DNA of 64,000 nucleotides from Paraspadella gotoi (Eukaryota; Chaetognatha): NCBI GenBank assembly GCA_051294375.1, contig CM119271.1, positions 5,631,991 to 5,695,990 of the forward strand, read 5' to 3'. Shown piece by piece: positions 23,554 to 35,264 of this stretch (position 1 is its first letter; each line of letters starts with the position of its first letter). The notes under the pieces were generated by a model. It saw only the letters and a program-made list of their open reading frames with translations, ran no database searches and was not told where the DNA came from. The position numbers and the translations under genes were made by a program.

Positions 23554-25137
23554 CATTATGCAGCAAGAGCGCGAATGGAATATGACGGAGACGACGAGGC
23601 CGAAGAGGAACGAAGAGGATGACCCACAGACGAAGGAGTTTAATTCCGAGAGGGAGGAAGGGAGGAAAGGAGGAGAAGTGGGAAGGAAAGAGGAGGAACG
23701 AGATGAAGTAGGGGAGCGATGAAGAAGCAAAGGGAAGGAGGGAGAGAAGTAAGGGAGGAAGGGAGAGAGGAAAAGGGGAGAGAGGAGAACAGATAAACGA
23801 AATGAAAGTGAGGCTGAGAATGACCTTCAAGTGAGAAGGAAGAAAATAGAGGATGTGGGTATAAATTTTGGGTGAAGTAAAAGGAGAATGATCCCGGAAA
23901 AAATGGATGTATGTTGTATAATCCTGCGGAGAAAATGACTAGAAATTACTTAAGAATGTTCTCTAGCCCGGTGGATGAGTTTAACTTACAAAAAAAAAAA
24001 CAACCACAAAATATATATTGGAGAAAAGAAAGAAAATTACTAAAAAAAAACGTAAATGAAAAGAAAAATGAAATTAAAAAGAAACTGAAGAGACTTACTT
24101 GGCGAAAATATTTGGAATTATTGAGACAAGTTTCACGTATCTTTTGAGAGAAATATAATGATTCGAAAAATCATCAAACAGTTATAAACAGAGACAAAAC
24201 AAAGGAAAAACTATTCACGGTGAGAGAAAACAATAATAAAAGAGTTCAGTTGTGTGGGTCAAATAAGTTGGCCCACGGAACGGTCAAGTGGTGAGTTTGA
24301 AATTGGCGATATTCGCTCATTGTCGTCGTCGTCGTCGTTGTTGTTGTTGTTGTAGTTGTTATGTTCAATTAGGCAGCTACAAAACGACATTAAAAAAAAA
24401 AAACAGAAAAACAAAACGAGACTTGAAATTCTTTTTTTTGTTTTTTAAGTTTTCACGGAGAGAAAAAAAAATCGAGCGAGGACCGTGAATGGAATTGAAA
24501 ATCGGGGAAATATCGGAAAATTGGGTCGTCAATCTAAAAAGTCGCGAGATTTTATTCACCAGGATTCGATTGTATTGCGATTTGGTGGGAAAAATTTTGA
24601 TGGTAATCCGATTCCATTTTCAGTTGCAATTGGGCATTAAATTGCGGTGACCAATTCGCGCGTTTAACTTTCATTGATATTTTCTCTTCAGAAACGAAAT
24701 CTGAAACAATTATCGAGTGAACGATTTTTTAAGAATCATTGCTAGATTTTAGTATTACAAATATTGTATTTTAACGTGTTTTTGGCCTTGTGCCTTTCTT
24801 TGTTTGTTTTTAAATCAATTGCTGACCATTCTACTTTTTATTATAAAAAAAATTTTTAAAAAAAAGTTGTTAAAGAAGAAAAAACTATCATTTAATTTAA
24901 GTATCATTATAACTTTTAGAATTAAATTTAATATTATTATTATTAATTTAATTATTATTAAAGATACTGGAAGAGACATCTACAGGCAGCGAAAGCCAAC
25001 TGCGGGCACAAAGGCAAAGACGCATTATCTTCGTCCGATATTCGGTTATCTCCATTTGTAACAATTTATCCGCCATCATTAAGACTTTCTTAAGAGGATG
25101 GGGAGAAGGAGGAGAAGGAAGAAGAGGAGAAGAACGA

Positions 25138-25140
<3 letters not shown>
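22400..25140. other. Gene-free stretch
   Basis: Contains AG tracts (23365-23385, 23500-23550), a purine-rich stretch (23640-23790), a GTC/GTT run (24316-24360) and ATCCGATTCCATTTT (24606-24620), shared with the ShKT-like promoter region. No exon could be supported. Confidence 0.5.
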
Positions 25141-25190
<50 letters not shown>

Positions 25191-25317
25191 CCCGACATTA
25201 GCTGAAAAACTGAGTTGGAGAAAAAACCATAAACATTCCTCAGCCAGAAATTGTAATCGCCTCCGAATAGATAAAGAGAGAAAGAAGCAGAATAACTGAT
25301 TCTGTTAGCGTCTCTCC

Positions 25318-25355
<38 letters not shown>

Positions 25356-26394
25356 ATTTTTTTATCTTTCTCTCACTCTTTCTTAACGTCCTATTATATT
25401 AAGACTTTCTCTCAATCTTTCCCTCACTGTCGGATCGACAGTGTAACTGTAAACAGTTCTCCCTTGTTCGCTTTTTCTCAAATCTCACGAAGCCCAAAAA
25501 CCAAAAATGACAAAGTTTTAATTACATTACAACAACAATTGATGAGCAGAGGAAAATAATCGCAATTTTAAGCTAAGGCCCCTTTTTTTTATATCGTCGG
25601 CCCGATGTCGACCGTGCTGAGATGCCCCGCCCCCAGTAGCCATTAACATCAAAATTATAGACAGACTAAATTAACTTAGATCTTAGTACTATTATTCGCC
25701 GTAACTATTTTCATTATAACGGCCACTACAGTTTTCCTCACGAAATTCTACGTTGGTCGTAGTAATTCATTAGTTTTATACGACCGGCGCAATATTTCTT
25801 TTTTTTTATTCGAGCCCCCCTTGTGAGCGTTGTTTATCGGTTGCCATGGAAATCGTTGCGGCGTTCTCATAAATTCCGGCGCGTCGTTAGGGCGGATAGC
25901 ATATTTAGACGCCGTTAAATACGCGCGGCCATTCCGGATCGAATAAATTTAGAGGATTTGACATTGGACAGTAAGGCGGGCCAAAATTGTTCGCTTTATA
26001 TCATTAGGAGTTCTGTAATATAAAATTCATTTGTCCATCATATACTTGATCAATATTTACTATCACTTTTTAAACGAGAGAAGCACAGTATAACATTGAA
26101 GCATTTAAATCTGTATCAATGCATACTATGCATAGTCAATATTTTTTTTTCAAAGAACGGATTCAGATAGCCCATAAAAAGTTATCAACACAAAGAATAT
26201 TTCGTTTTTCATTATTTCGATGATAAGTGGGCTAAATAATGAAAAACCCTTAAAAATCATCATCATCATCTTAATTCTTATCATAATTTTTATAGTTTTT
26301 GTTAATTTTAACCGATAAAACATAAACATTCAGAACATCGAATTATGATAAATTATGCCAAAAAAAACGATGTCCATCCGTCCGTCTGTCCTCC

Positions 26395-26425
<31 letters not shown>

Positions 26426-27274
26426 CGTCCGTCCGTCCGTCCGTCCCACTTTAGCAAAAAACACCAATTACTCGTGATTGGTTGGATGGATTAGAATAAA
26501 ATTGTGTGTGTGTATGAAAGTGTGTGATTGAGCTGGATATGAAGTTTCGAGTGGAAATGAGTTTAAATGGAAAAACAAAAAAAAATATTTCACTATTTGA
26601 ACACCAAATACTCATGAGTGGATGGGGCGATTGACTTGAAATTTTGTATTGGGTAGAAAAGTGTGTGATTAAATTGGAAATCAAGTTTCGATGGAATCGT
26701 TTAAATTGAAAAAACAAAGAACCTGTTTCACTAATTGATTATGCTTCTTTTTTTTATATTTTAAATGTAAATGCAAGATGTATTAAATTAATCAAATAAA
26801 TAATCAGTTAATTAATCAATTAGTCAATTAATTAATCAATAATTAATTAATCAGTCAATTAATCAATCAAAACAAAAATTTCGGATCAAATTGCCTAATT
26901 AATTAAATAATTAACTTGAATAAATTAAAAATTAATTAAATAATTAATTAACATTAATTAATGAATTATTAATTAATTATTTATTAATTAATTATTAATT
27001 AATTAAAGTTTACTAATTAATTACCGATAATGATCGTGGGCAGATCCGACATTGTTTTCTCAAACTTGCTTATTTATTTTTTTATGCTCTACCAGAATCC
27101 TTTTTTAAAAATTCTGAATTGGAAAACATTTTTCATGATTTATAGTAATATGATAATCTTTAAATTCTTCTATGTTATTAACTAAAAACATAAAATCTTA
27201 AATTTTTTTTATTTCGTTATCCTCTCTTTGCTTTTACCTTGTTCCGCCTTAATGGACAGTACTTTGTTTTCATA

Positions 27275-27351
<77 letters not shown>

Positions 27352-27520
27352 GAGCCTAATAAAAAGAATTCATCGATGAATTAATTATGTTAAACGTTGA
27401 CCTCAAGTAGAAATGGCGGTGAGCACCTTTCTTAAAATTTTGAATTAAAAATGTCGACAAACCGGTAAATCGGCATACAGTGAGATTGAAACGCCGCCGA
27501 GCACCCCGAGACGACCTTGA

Positions 27521-27530
<10 letters not shown>
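25141..27530. repeat. Tandem duplication unit 1 (about 2.39 kb)
   Basis: Runs from one AG tract to the next. Holds a CT tract, an X-box (25840-25853), an R3 element, an AATT-rich stretch and an AAT microsatellite (27278-27350). No gene was seen. Confidence 0.9.
26345..26720. mobile_element. Dispersed repeat R3 with GTCC/GTCT microsatellite
   Basis: A GTCT/GTCC tract, then two related units each containing ACTC(G/A)TGA.TGG and a TGTGTGATT block. The second copy is at 28745-29125 (in the tandem duplication). Reverse-complement copies lie at 62285-62465 and 63845-63995. Confidence 0.5.
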
Positions 27531-27577
<47 letters not shown>

Positions 27578-27708
27578 CCCGGACATTAGCTGAAAAACTG
27601 AGTTGGAGAAAAAACCATAAACATTCCTCAGCCAGAAATTGTAATCGCCTCCGAATAGATAAAGAGAGAAAGAAGCAGAAAAAGCTAGATTTCTGTTAGC
27701 GTCTCTCC

Positions 27709-27748
<40 letters not shown>

Positions 27749-28790
27749 ATTTTTTTTATCTTTCTCTCACTCTTTCTTAACGTCCTATTATATTAAGACT
27801 TTCTCTCAATCTTTCCCTCACTGTCGGATCGACAGTGTAACTGTAAACAGTTCTCCCTTGTTCGCTTTTTCTCAAATCTCACGAAGCCCAAAAACCAAAA
27901 ATGACAAAGTTTTAATTACATTACAACAACAATTGATGAGCAGAGGAAAATAATCGCAATTTTAAGCTAAGGCCCCTTTTTTTTATATCGTCGGCCCGAT
28001 GTCGACCGTGCTGAGATGCCCCGCCCCCAGTAGCCATTAACATCAAAATTATAGACAGACTAAATTAACTTAGATCTTAGATACTATTATTCGCCGTAAC
28101 TATTTTCATTATAACGGCCACTACAGTTTTCCTCACGAAATTCTACGTTGGTCGTAGTAATTCATTAGTTTTATACGACCGGCGCAATATTTCTTTTTTT
28201 TTTATTCGAGCCCCCCTTGTGAGCGTTGTTTATCGGTTGCCATGGAAATCGTTGCGGCGTTCTCATAAATTCCGGCGCGTCGTTAGGGCGGATAGCATAT
28301 TTAGACGCCGTTAAATACGCGCGGCCATTCCGGATCGAATAAATTTAGAGGATTTGACATTGGACAGTAAGGCGGGCCAAAATTGTTCGCTTTATATCAT
28401 TAGGAGTTCTGTAATATAAAATTCATTTGTCCATCATATACTTGATCAATATTTACTATCACTTTTTAAACGAGAGAAGCACAGTATAACATTGAAGCAT
28501 TTAAATCTGTATCAATGCATACTATGCATAGTCAATATTTTTTTTTCAAAGAACGGATTCAGATAGCCCATAAAAAGTTATCAACACAAAGAATATTTCG
28601 TTTTTCATTATTTCGATGATAAGTGGGCTAAATAATGAAAAACCCTTAAAAATCATCATCATCATCTTAATTCTTATCATAATTTTTATAGTTTTTGTTA
28701 ATTTTAACCGATAAAACATAAACATTCAGAACATCGAATTATGATAAATTATGCCAAAAAAAACGATGTCCATCCGTCCGTCTGTCCTCC

Positions 28791-28821
<31 letters not shown>

Positions 28822-29723
28822 CGTCCGTCCGTCCGTCCGTCCCACTTTAGCAAAAAACACCAATTACTCGTGATTGGTTGGATGGATTAGAATAAAATTG
28901 TGTGTGTGTATGAAAGTGTGTGATTGAGCTGGATATGAAGTTTCGAGTGGAAATGAGTTTAAATGGAAAAAACAAAAAAAAATATTTCACTATTTGAACA
29001 CCAAATACTCATGAGTGGATGGGGCGATTGACTTGAAATTTTGTATTTGGGTAGAAAAGTGTGTGATTAAATTGGAAATCAAGTTTCGATGGAATCGTTT
29101 AAATTGAAAAAACAAAGAACCTGTTTCACTAATTGACTTATTGCTTCTTTTTTTATATTTTAAATGTAAATGCAAGATGTATTAAATTAATCAAATAAAT
29201 AATCAGTTAATTAATCAATTAGTCAATTATAATATAATTAAAACATCCTCACAGACAAAACCTTCTAACATTTACATCAGTACAAAGTTAATCAATGCAA
29301 AACGAAACAATTTCCCGGATCGCTCACAATTGCACACTAACTTAATAAACTAATTAACTTTGAATGACAAATTCAAAAATTAATTAAATAATTAATTAAC
29401 ATTAATTAATGAATTATTAATTAATTATTTATTAATTAATTATTAATTAATTAAAGTTTACTAATTAATTACCGATAATGATCGTGGGCAGATCCGACAT
29501 TGTTTTCTCAAACTTGCTTATTTATTTTTTTATGCTCTACCAGAATCCTTTTTTAAAAATTCTGAATTGGAAAACATTTTTCATGATTTATAGTAATATG
29601 ATAATCTTTAAATTCTTCTATGTTATTAACTAAAAACATAAAATCTTAAATTTTTTTTTATTTCGTTATCCTCTCTTTGCTTTTACCTTGTTCCGCCTTA
29701 ATGGACAGTACTTTGTTTTCATA

Positions 29724-29792
<69 letters not shown>

Positions 29793-29962
29793 CGAGCCTA
29801 ATAAAAAGAATTCATCGATGAATTAATTATGTTAAACGTTGACCTCAAGTAGAAATGGCGGTGAGCACCTTTCTTAAAATTTTGAATTAAAAATGTCGAC
29901 AAACCGGTAAATCGGCATACAGTGAGATTGAAACGCCGCCGAGCACCCCGAGACGACCTTGA

Positions 29963-30008
<46 letters not shown>
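27531..30008. repeat. Tandem duplication unit 2
   Basis: Offset about 2387 bp from unit 1 and almost identical, except for a replaced segment near 29229-29365 and microsatellite length changes. It ends in a third AG tract (29966-30008), after which unique DNA leads to the ShKT-like gene. Confidence 0.9.
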
Positions 30009-30010
<2 letters not shown>

Positions 30011-30319
30011 CTAACTGGTTCCCTTTACCAATTTCTTTCCTTTTTAAAATTTAATATTCAAACCTGTATTTGATCCAAGGACGTAAGAAATGGATTGTCA
30101 TTAAAACCACAGTAGCGGTTTACTTAGGATGGGCGCTTTTATCCGAGTCGCGGATCCGATTCCATTTTGGTTCCGATTCCATCAGGCGATGTTATAATTA
30201 AATTAAATTTGTTTTACCTAAAAGTAACTGTTTAACATGAGGTTTACAAAGTTTAGTTTTAAACGATTTAAAATTTTTTCTACTCGTCACGTTAGACAAA
30301 TCTGGCGCGGCCACTGGTC

Positions 30320-30326
30320 TATAAAA
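30320..30326 (+). promoter_or_regulatory. TATA box of the ShKT-like gene
   Basis: TATAAAA lies about 100 bp upstream of the start codon, which places a start site near 30350 and gives a short 5' leader of about 70 nt. No other TATA-like motif lies between it and the ATG. Confidence 0.6.
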
Positions 30327-30422
30327 GAACTCTCCAGTCGTTTTTACCAAAACAAAAATTATCGCGGATTCAAAAACAACATTTCCAGAATTTTATTGTA
30401 AACGAAGTCATCGAAAAGTGAA

Positions 30423-30969
30423 ATGGGAAAGATGGCTGCTCTCTCGCTCATCGTCCTTGCGATATTTCTGAGTAAGTATCGGGATCTAGTACAGTATTGT
30501 TTAAAATATTGCGTGACGAGCGACCACATTTTGTATGTTAATTAATTATTCTGTTTTTTCGCTACGTTGTATAGCACGCCAATACTGTTACGGGTGCTGC
30601 TAAAGATGCAACATTCAGCAACGATTATTGGCAATAATCGTTTATTTAAGGTTCTTATCTGTTGCAGCAACCTCGTTGCTGACTGTCGTATCTTCGACAG
30701 CACAGTTCTTGATATGGTTTAATAAATTAGTAAATTTCAAAAAATTACGTTATAGGTCTTTCGTCTACTGATGCTTATCCCTCTAAGGATAATGATCTGG
30801 AAAGAAGGGGAATGCCAGGTTTGTCCTATTTTTAAAATAGTAACTTTATATATGAATTTGTTAATTATTTTAATGATTTGTTTTGCTTGTGTATTTATCT
30901 AATATTTAGTTATTTATTTTTATTACTATAATTATTTTAAGTTATTTGTCTATTAATTTATTCTTTCAT

Positions 30970-31056
<87 letters not shown>

Positions 31057-31830
31057 CTTATTTATTTATTTATTTTTTATTTAATATTACTTTTTTTTCT
31101 GAACATCTGAAGAGGTTCTCAGAGATACTCTACGATCCTTTCCGGGTTTTCCTCCTCAGATCTGGACGCCCTCGCGGCGGAGCTGGCCGATGATCCGGAG
31201 ACGAGATCATTGGTAGAGGAACTTATGGAGGAAGAGAAGATAAAGAAGAGGGAGGAAGAAGAAGAGGAAGAGGAAGAAGAAGAAAAAGAAGAAGAAGAGG
31301 AAGAGCGAGAGGAGGAAGAGGAGGAAGAAGAGGAAGAGGGACGGGGAGATGAAGGAGAAGAAGAAGAGGGAAAGGAAGAGGAAGGAAACCAAAAAAATCA
31401 GGCTCAAGAATTGATGAAGCGTCGTATGTACGGAAGTAAGTAATCGAAATTATGGTAATAATAAATAATAACGATAAAATATTATTCTATTGATTTCCGT
31501 TTTCATCGCGATCCAGGCAAACTCGTCCGCGACTTCTATCCCTTCTGCGACAAACACGCCAACTACACCGAGCTAATTTGCGGGTCCAGAATCGGTTGGT
31601 GGTTTTGCAGACAGCGTTGCCTGGATTTTTACGTCTGGAACGACGGGAGCACTCAATGCATCGACAGATGGAGCAAGGAGGAATGCCAGAAGGGAATGGC
31701 GGCGGGTCTTTGCGGGATGATGAACGACGTCTCCGCCAATTGTCCGGACACGTGCTTCTTCTTTAAGGAACATCGCATGTGTCACATGGGGGACTTTTGG
31801 TATTTGGAGGAGTTGGCTCTTTTGTATTAG
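30423..31830 (+). CDS. Secreted ShKT-like ten-cysteine protein with polyglutamate propeptide (4 exons)
   Basis: Exons are 30423-30471, 30756-30818, 31160-31435 and 31517-31830. All junctions are GT-AG with matching phases, giving 233 residues ending in TAG. Residues 1-23 look like a signal peptide (hydrophobic core ALSLIVLAIFL). An acidic propeptide follows, with an ERR site at 32-34 and a long Glu run in exon 3, ending in KRR at 124-126. The predicted mature part (127-233) is one exon with ten cysteines at 140, 151, 160, 164, 177, 186, 195, 205, 209 and 218. The last six resemble an ShKT domain: C-I-D at the start, C-x8-C-x8-C-x9, then C-P-D-T-C. The first four repeat the C-x8-C-x3-C half. 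ShKT domains occur in cnidarian and nematode secreted peptides, toxins and enzyme tails; the function here is unknown (toxin-like, antimicrobial or structural). The paired processing sites suggest the secretory route. Start: first ATG of the signal exon. Confidence 0.85.
30961..31080. repeat. TTTA array in an intron
   Basis: Intron 2 of the ShKT-like gene carries about 110 bp of TTTA tetramers. Confidence 0.9.
31222..31390 (+). repeat. Coding GAA/GAG purine repeat
   Basis: Within exon 3 of the ShKT-like gene, about 160 bases are almost pure A and G and encode mostly glutamate with scattered Lys, Arg and Gly. It is a simple repeat used as coding sequence, and the acidic propeptide comes from it. 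The frame stays open across the tract. Confidence 0.85.
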
Positions 31831-31955
31831 GATGGTTAATTTGATTTTATTTCTCGCGCCGGTAGAGGCGTTTCTCTTAAAAATCATAGAACTTTGAAAA
31901 AAAAAATGTAACGAAAGAATAGGCTATATTGCGTATCGAATAGTCTTGAAAAAGA

Positions 31956-31961
31956 ATTAAA
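31956..31961 (+). terminator. Poly(A) signal ATTAAA of the ShKT-like gene
   Basis: The common variant ATTAAA sits 126 nt after the stop codon in AT-rich sequence. No canonical AATAAA occurs earlier in the trailer. Confidence 0.45.
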
Positions 31962-32286
31962 CATTTTTTAAGGCAATTGTGTGTTAAAAAATTTTAACGC
32001 TTTATAATTTATAGTATGAAAAAAATACAATTTTGAAATTCGAAACGTTTAACTTTTAAACAAAACATTGGGTAGACATGATAGTTTGTTTTTTTTTAAA
32101 AGTCAGTCAGTCTGTCTGTTCGGCATGTAAGATAACATGATAAGATGCGAAGTTTTATTCCAGAAAAAAATGGAGACGAAAGTCTTTCAAGCGAAAGTCT
32201 CCTTCAAACGATCCAAGATCCAAACGATTTCCATCCATTTAGATCCATTCATCTTTCTTTAATCTTTCTTTCTGTTGCGAATTCGG

Positions 32287-32409
<123 letters not shown>

Positions 32410-32516
32410 CGCTCGTTCGCTCGCTCTCCCACACACTTTCTGGTTCTTTGACCTTTTGGGTTAACGAAGATAAGGTCTGGGGTCATAAGTTACATTTACC
32501 TCTCTCCTTGCTCACT

Positions 32517-32563
32517 GAAAGAAAGAAAAAAAGAAAGAAAGAAAGAAAGAAAGAAGGAAAGAC

Positions 32564-32618
<55 letters not shown>

Positions 32619-32655
32619 CAAGAAAGAAAGGAGTAAAGAAAGAAAGAAAGAAAAA

Positions 32656-32711
<56 letters not shown>

Positions 32712-32795
32712 ATGAAAGAATGAAACAATGAAAGAACGAAAGAACGAAAGATAGAAAGATAGAAAGATAGAAAGAAAGAAAGAAAAAAGAAAGTT
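32517..32795. repeat. GAAA tetramer array
   Basis: About 280 bp of GAAA with GATA, GAAT and GAAC variants towards the end. Confidence 0.95.
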
Positions 32796-32917
32796 ACGGG
32801 GAGTAAAGGCGCCACTTAAATCGAAGCAACTTCCAGCCGACCGAGAGGCCTAGTTGGAATACAAGCAACCGAATTACCAGTTGAAAATTTGCAAGCTATA
32901 AGGAAAGCGCTCAGACC

Positions 32918-32990
32918 TATTTAAACCCTTTTGGAGGAACGATTACACGGTGAACTTACTTATCTGATACGAACTACAAAGGTGAGGTTC
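32918..32990 (+). promoter_or_regulatory. Possible TATA promoter with non-coding first exon
   Basis: TATTTAAA at about 32918 is followed roughly 70 bp later by a donor-like CAAAG|GTGAGG. The sequence between shows no ATG-led frame of note. It could start the transcript ending at 36454, but the connection is only positional. Confidence 0.2.
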
Positions 32991-32999
32991 ATTTTTCTC

Positions 33000-33910
33000 T
33001 TTGTTTCTCCGTCTCTTTGTTTCCGTTTTTGTTCCATTGTTTCGTTTCTCTGTCTCTCTGTCTCCCTCTCTCTCTCTTTCTCGCCCTCTCTGTCTCCCTC
33101 CGTCTCTTCTATATCAAACTCACCTTTCTCCTCTCCGTTTTTCTTGTTTTTCCAAACGGAAATAAAAATGGAAAAATGGAGTAAAAAAGAATTTTCCATT
33201 TGTTAGCGACGAACGGAGAAAGAGAAAAATCGTGGGGGGGAAAATCTCCGGAAAATTGAGAAATCGAGAAAGAGTTTTGGAATCGCTTCAGAGAATAGGA
33301 TGGGGTAAAGGGAAGGAAGAAGGGGGAGGGGAATTTAAAAGAGGAAAGAGGGAGGCAAAAGGAAGAAAATAAAAAGAAAGGTAGGAAAGGAAAGTAAAAG
33401 AGAATGAGTAGCAAAATAAGATATGTTCGAGAAACGTAGTAGTTAAATAGTCAACAAATATAAAAGGTTAAATAAGTTTGGAAGAAAACCGTGATAGGGC
33501 AGAGAAGAGAGATAGAGAATAGTAAAGGAAAGTTTATGATGAATTGTGAGACAAAGGGCAAGAAAAGATAATTCGTAAAAAAAAGTTTAGACCCTTAAAA
33601 ATCCAATTAAATGACCATGAGAAAAGGTTCAGTTCTAAAGTGTTCATATAAAGTATTCATATAAATAGCCACCAAATTCTGATTAAAATTTTTTACTTTG
33701 ACGCTGATAAAGAAAAAGTTGATTGAAAAAAGAAAAATTTTATCGACTCGGTTAACGTTTGACAAAATGAGAGGAGCGCTCCAGGCGAAGAATAAGATAA
33801 GAAAGAAAGAGAAAAGAAAAGAAAAATAAAAGGAAAGAAAAAAGAAAGATTGGGGAAAGAAAAAAAATGTGAAACAGAGATAAATATAAAAAAATACAAA
33901 CAGGAGGATT
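33000..33910. other. Gene-free stretch
   Basis: Pyrimidine-rich then purine-rich DNA. Open frames follow the composition and have no signal or domain. Confidence 0.5.
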
Positions 33911-33921
33911 GATGGAAGAAA

Positions 33922-34438
33922 ACAAGAACGGAAATTCAAATGTGTTGCGCCGCAGTGACTTTGTTAATCCGTGTATTTCCGTGTATTTTTGATACGTACT
34001 GCATTGGAATAACATCTTTTATTTTTTAATGCTTATATGTATTCCCCGATATAATACTTAAGTCTTTTCATACAATTGAAACGTTCTTTGAAATATTTGA
34101 AATATTAAACCACTTCATTGATAGGAAAGCCAGGTACTCTGGGAGTGAATAAACTTTACTGTGAGAGAGTCTTGTTTGAAAGCTTGCAGGGACCTGCCAT
34201 GTCATTATCTTGTATGAGTGATGGAGGCCTTAAACCACCAAAGCCAGTCAAAAGTCTGGGGCAAGATAGCTTATTTATTAAATGAATGGCTAATTATTAT
34301 ATTTTTTATGTTGGGCGGAGTACATTGTACAATATAGTATTCCCCAATCTAATACTTAAGGGAGACAGACAGACCGACAGACCGACCGAAAAACGACTTA
34401 TAGAGTTGCTCCGCGACGCGGCGCGGCACGACTAAAAA
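33922..34438. mobile_element. R2 copy split by an R1 insertion
   Basis: The left part is 33922-34018 (TGTGTTGCGCCGCAGTGAC). The right part is 34355-34438 (GACAGACCGACC, then GTTGCTCCGCGACGCGGCG). The middle holds R1. Confidence 0.55.
34112..34290 (+). mobile_element. R1 copy nested in an R2 element
   Basis: Full R1 core. Both sides carry parts of family R2, and both flanks carry a similar 24-base stretch (GTATTCCCC..TAATACTTAAG) at 34038 and 34340. This is consistent with R1 inserting into an older R2 copy. Confidence 0.6.
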
Positions 34439-34847
34439 TATAGAGAAAAGAGGAAAGAAAAAGAAAAGAAAAAAAATGGAAAGCAGAGCCAAAGAAAAAT
34501 GGAAACTGTAGGGATGACAACGACGGCAAAAAAAACAACTCGAAAACGACATTTCCGCCACCCCTTCCCCCCCCCCAAACTACCCAAGCCATCCCCACAA
34601 AAAAAGCTAGATCCAGAAGAGTTTTGAAAAGGATCCATGGATTCCAAAAGTCTTTCGAAAGCTCATCTCGAGCAATTTTCCTCGGCCGAAGAGGATGGGG
34701 AGAGAAAAGGGGAACCGAAAAGCCGGAAAAAAAGTTTTTGTTTACCCAACTTTTTTTTATCTTAGGGGTCTTGACGTCGACTGCTTGCGGTTTTCGATCG
34801 CTCTCTCGGTTTCTTCCTTCTCTCTCCCACTCTTGTTCCTTTCATTC

Positions 34848-34972
34848 TTTTGAGTTGCGCCGCGAGTACTCTATAAGTCACTTTTCGGTCGGTCTGTCGG
34901 TCTTTCTTTCTTTCTTACACGAGAAAAAAAGTAACTGCGGTGCAACACATTAGAATTACCGTTCTTGTTTCT
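34848..34972 (-). mobile_element. R2 short inverted copy
   Basis: Runs from GAGTTGCGCCGCGAGTACT to CTGCGGTGCAACACATTAG, then CGTTCTTG: both R2 ends with most of the middle missing. Confidence 0.5.
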
Positions 34973-35172
34973 TTCTATCTGTCTTTCTTTCTTTCTTTCA
35001 CCGCTCTGTTTTCTCTCTCTCTCTTTTTCTCTTTCTCTCCTCTCTCTCTCTCCTCTCTCTCTCTTCTTCTCTCTCTCTTCTCTCTCTCTCTCTCTCTCTC
35101 TCTACTCTCTCTTCCTTCCATCTCTTCCTCACTATCAAAAAATGATGTTAGACTTTTAACATCTTCTCCATT

Positions 35173-35231
<59 letters not shown>

Positions 35232-35264
35232 AACGTTATAACTCACTGTTTACCCCGATATTTT

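Noticed and set aside
33607-34015. Phe/Ser-rich minus-strand ORFs
   Set aside because: Caused by purine-rich plus-strand DNA; no start context or conserved look.
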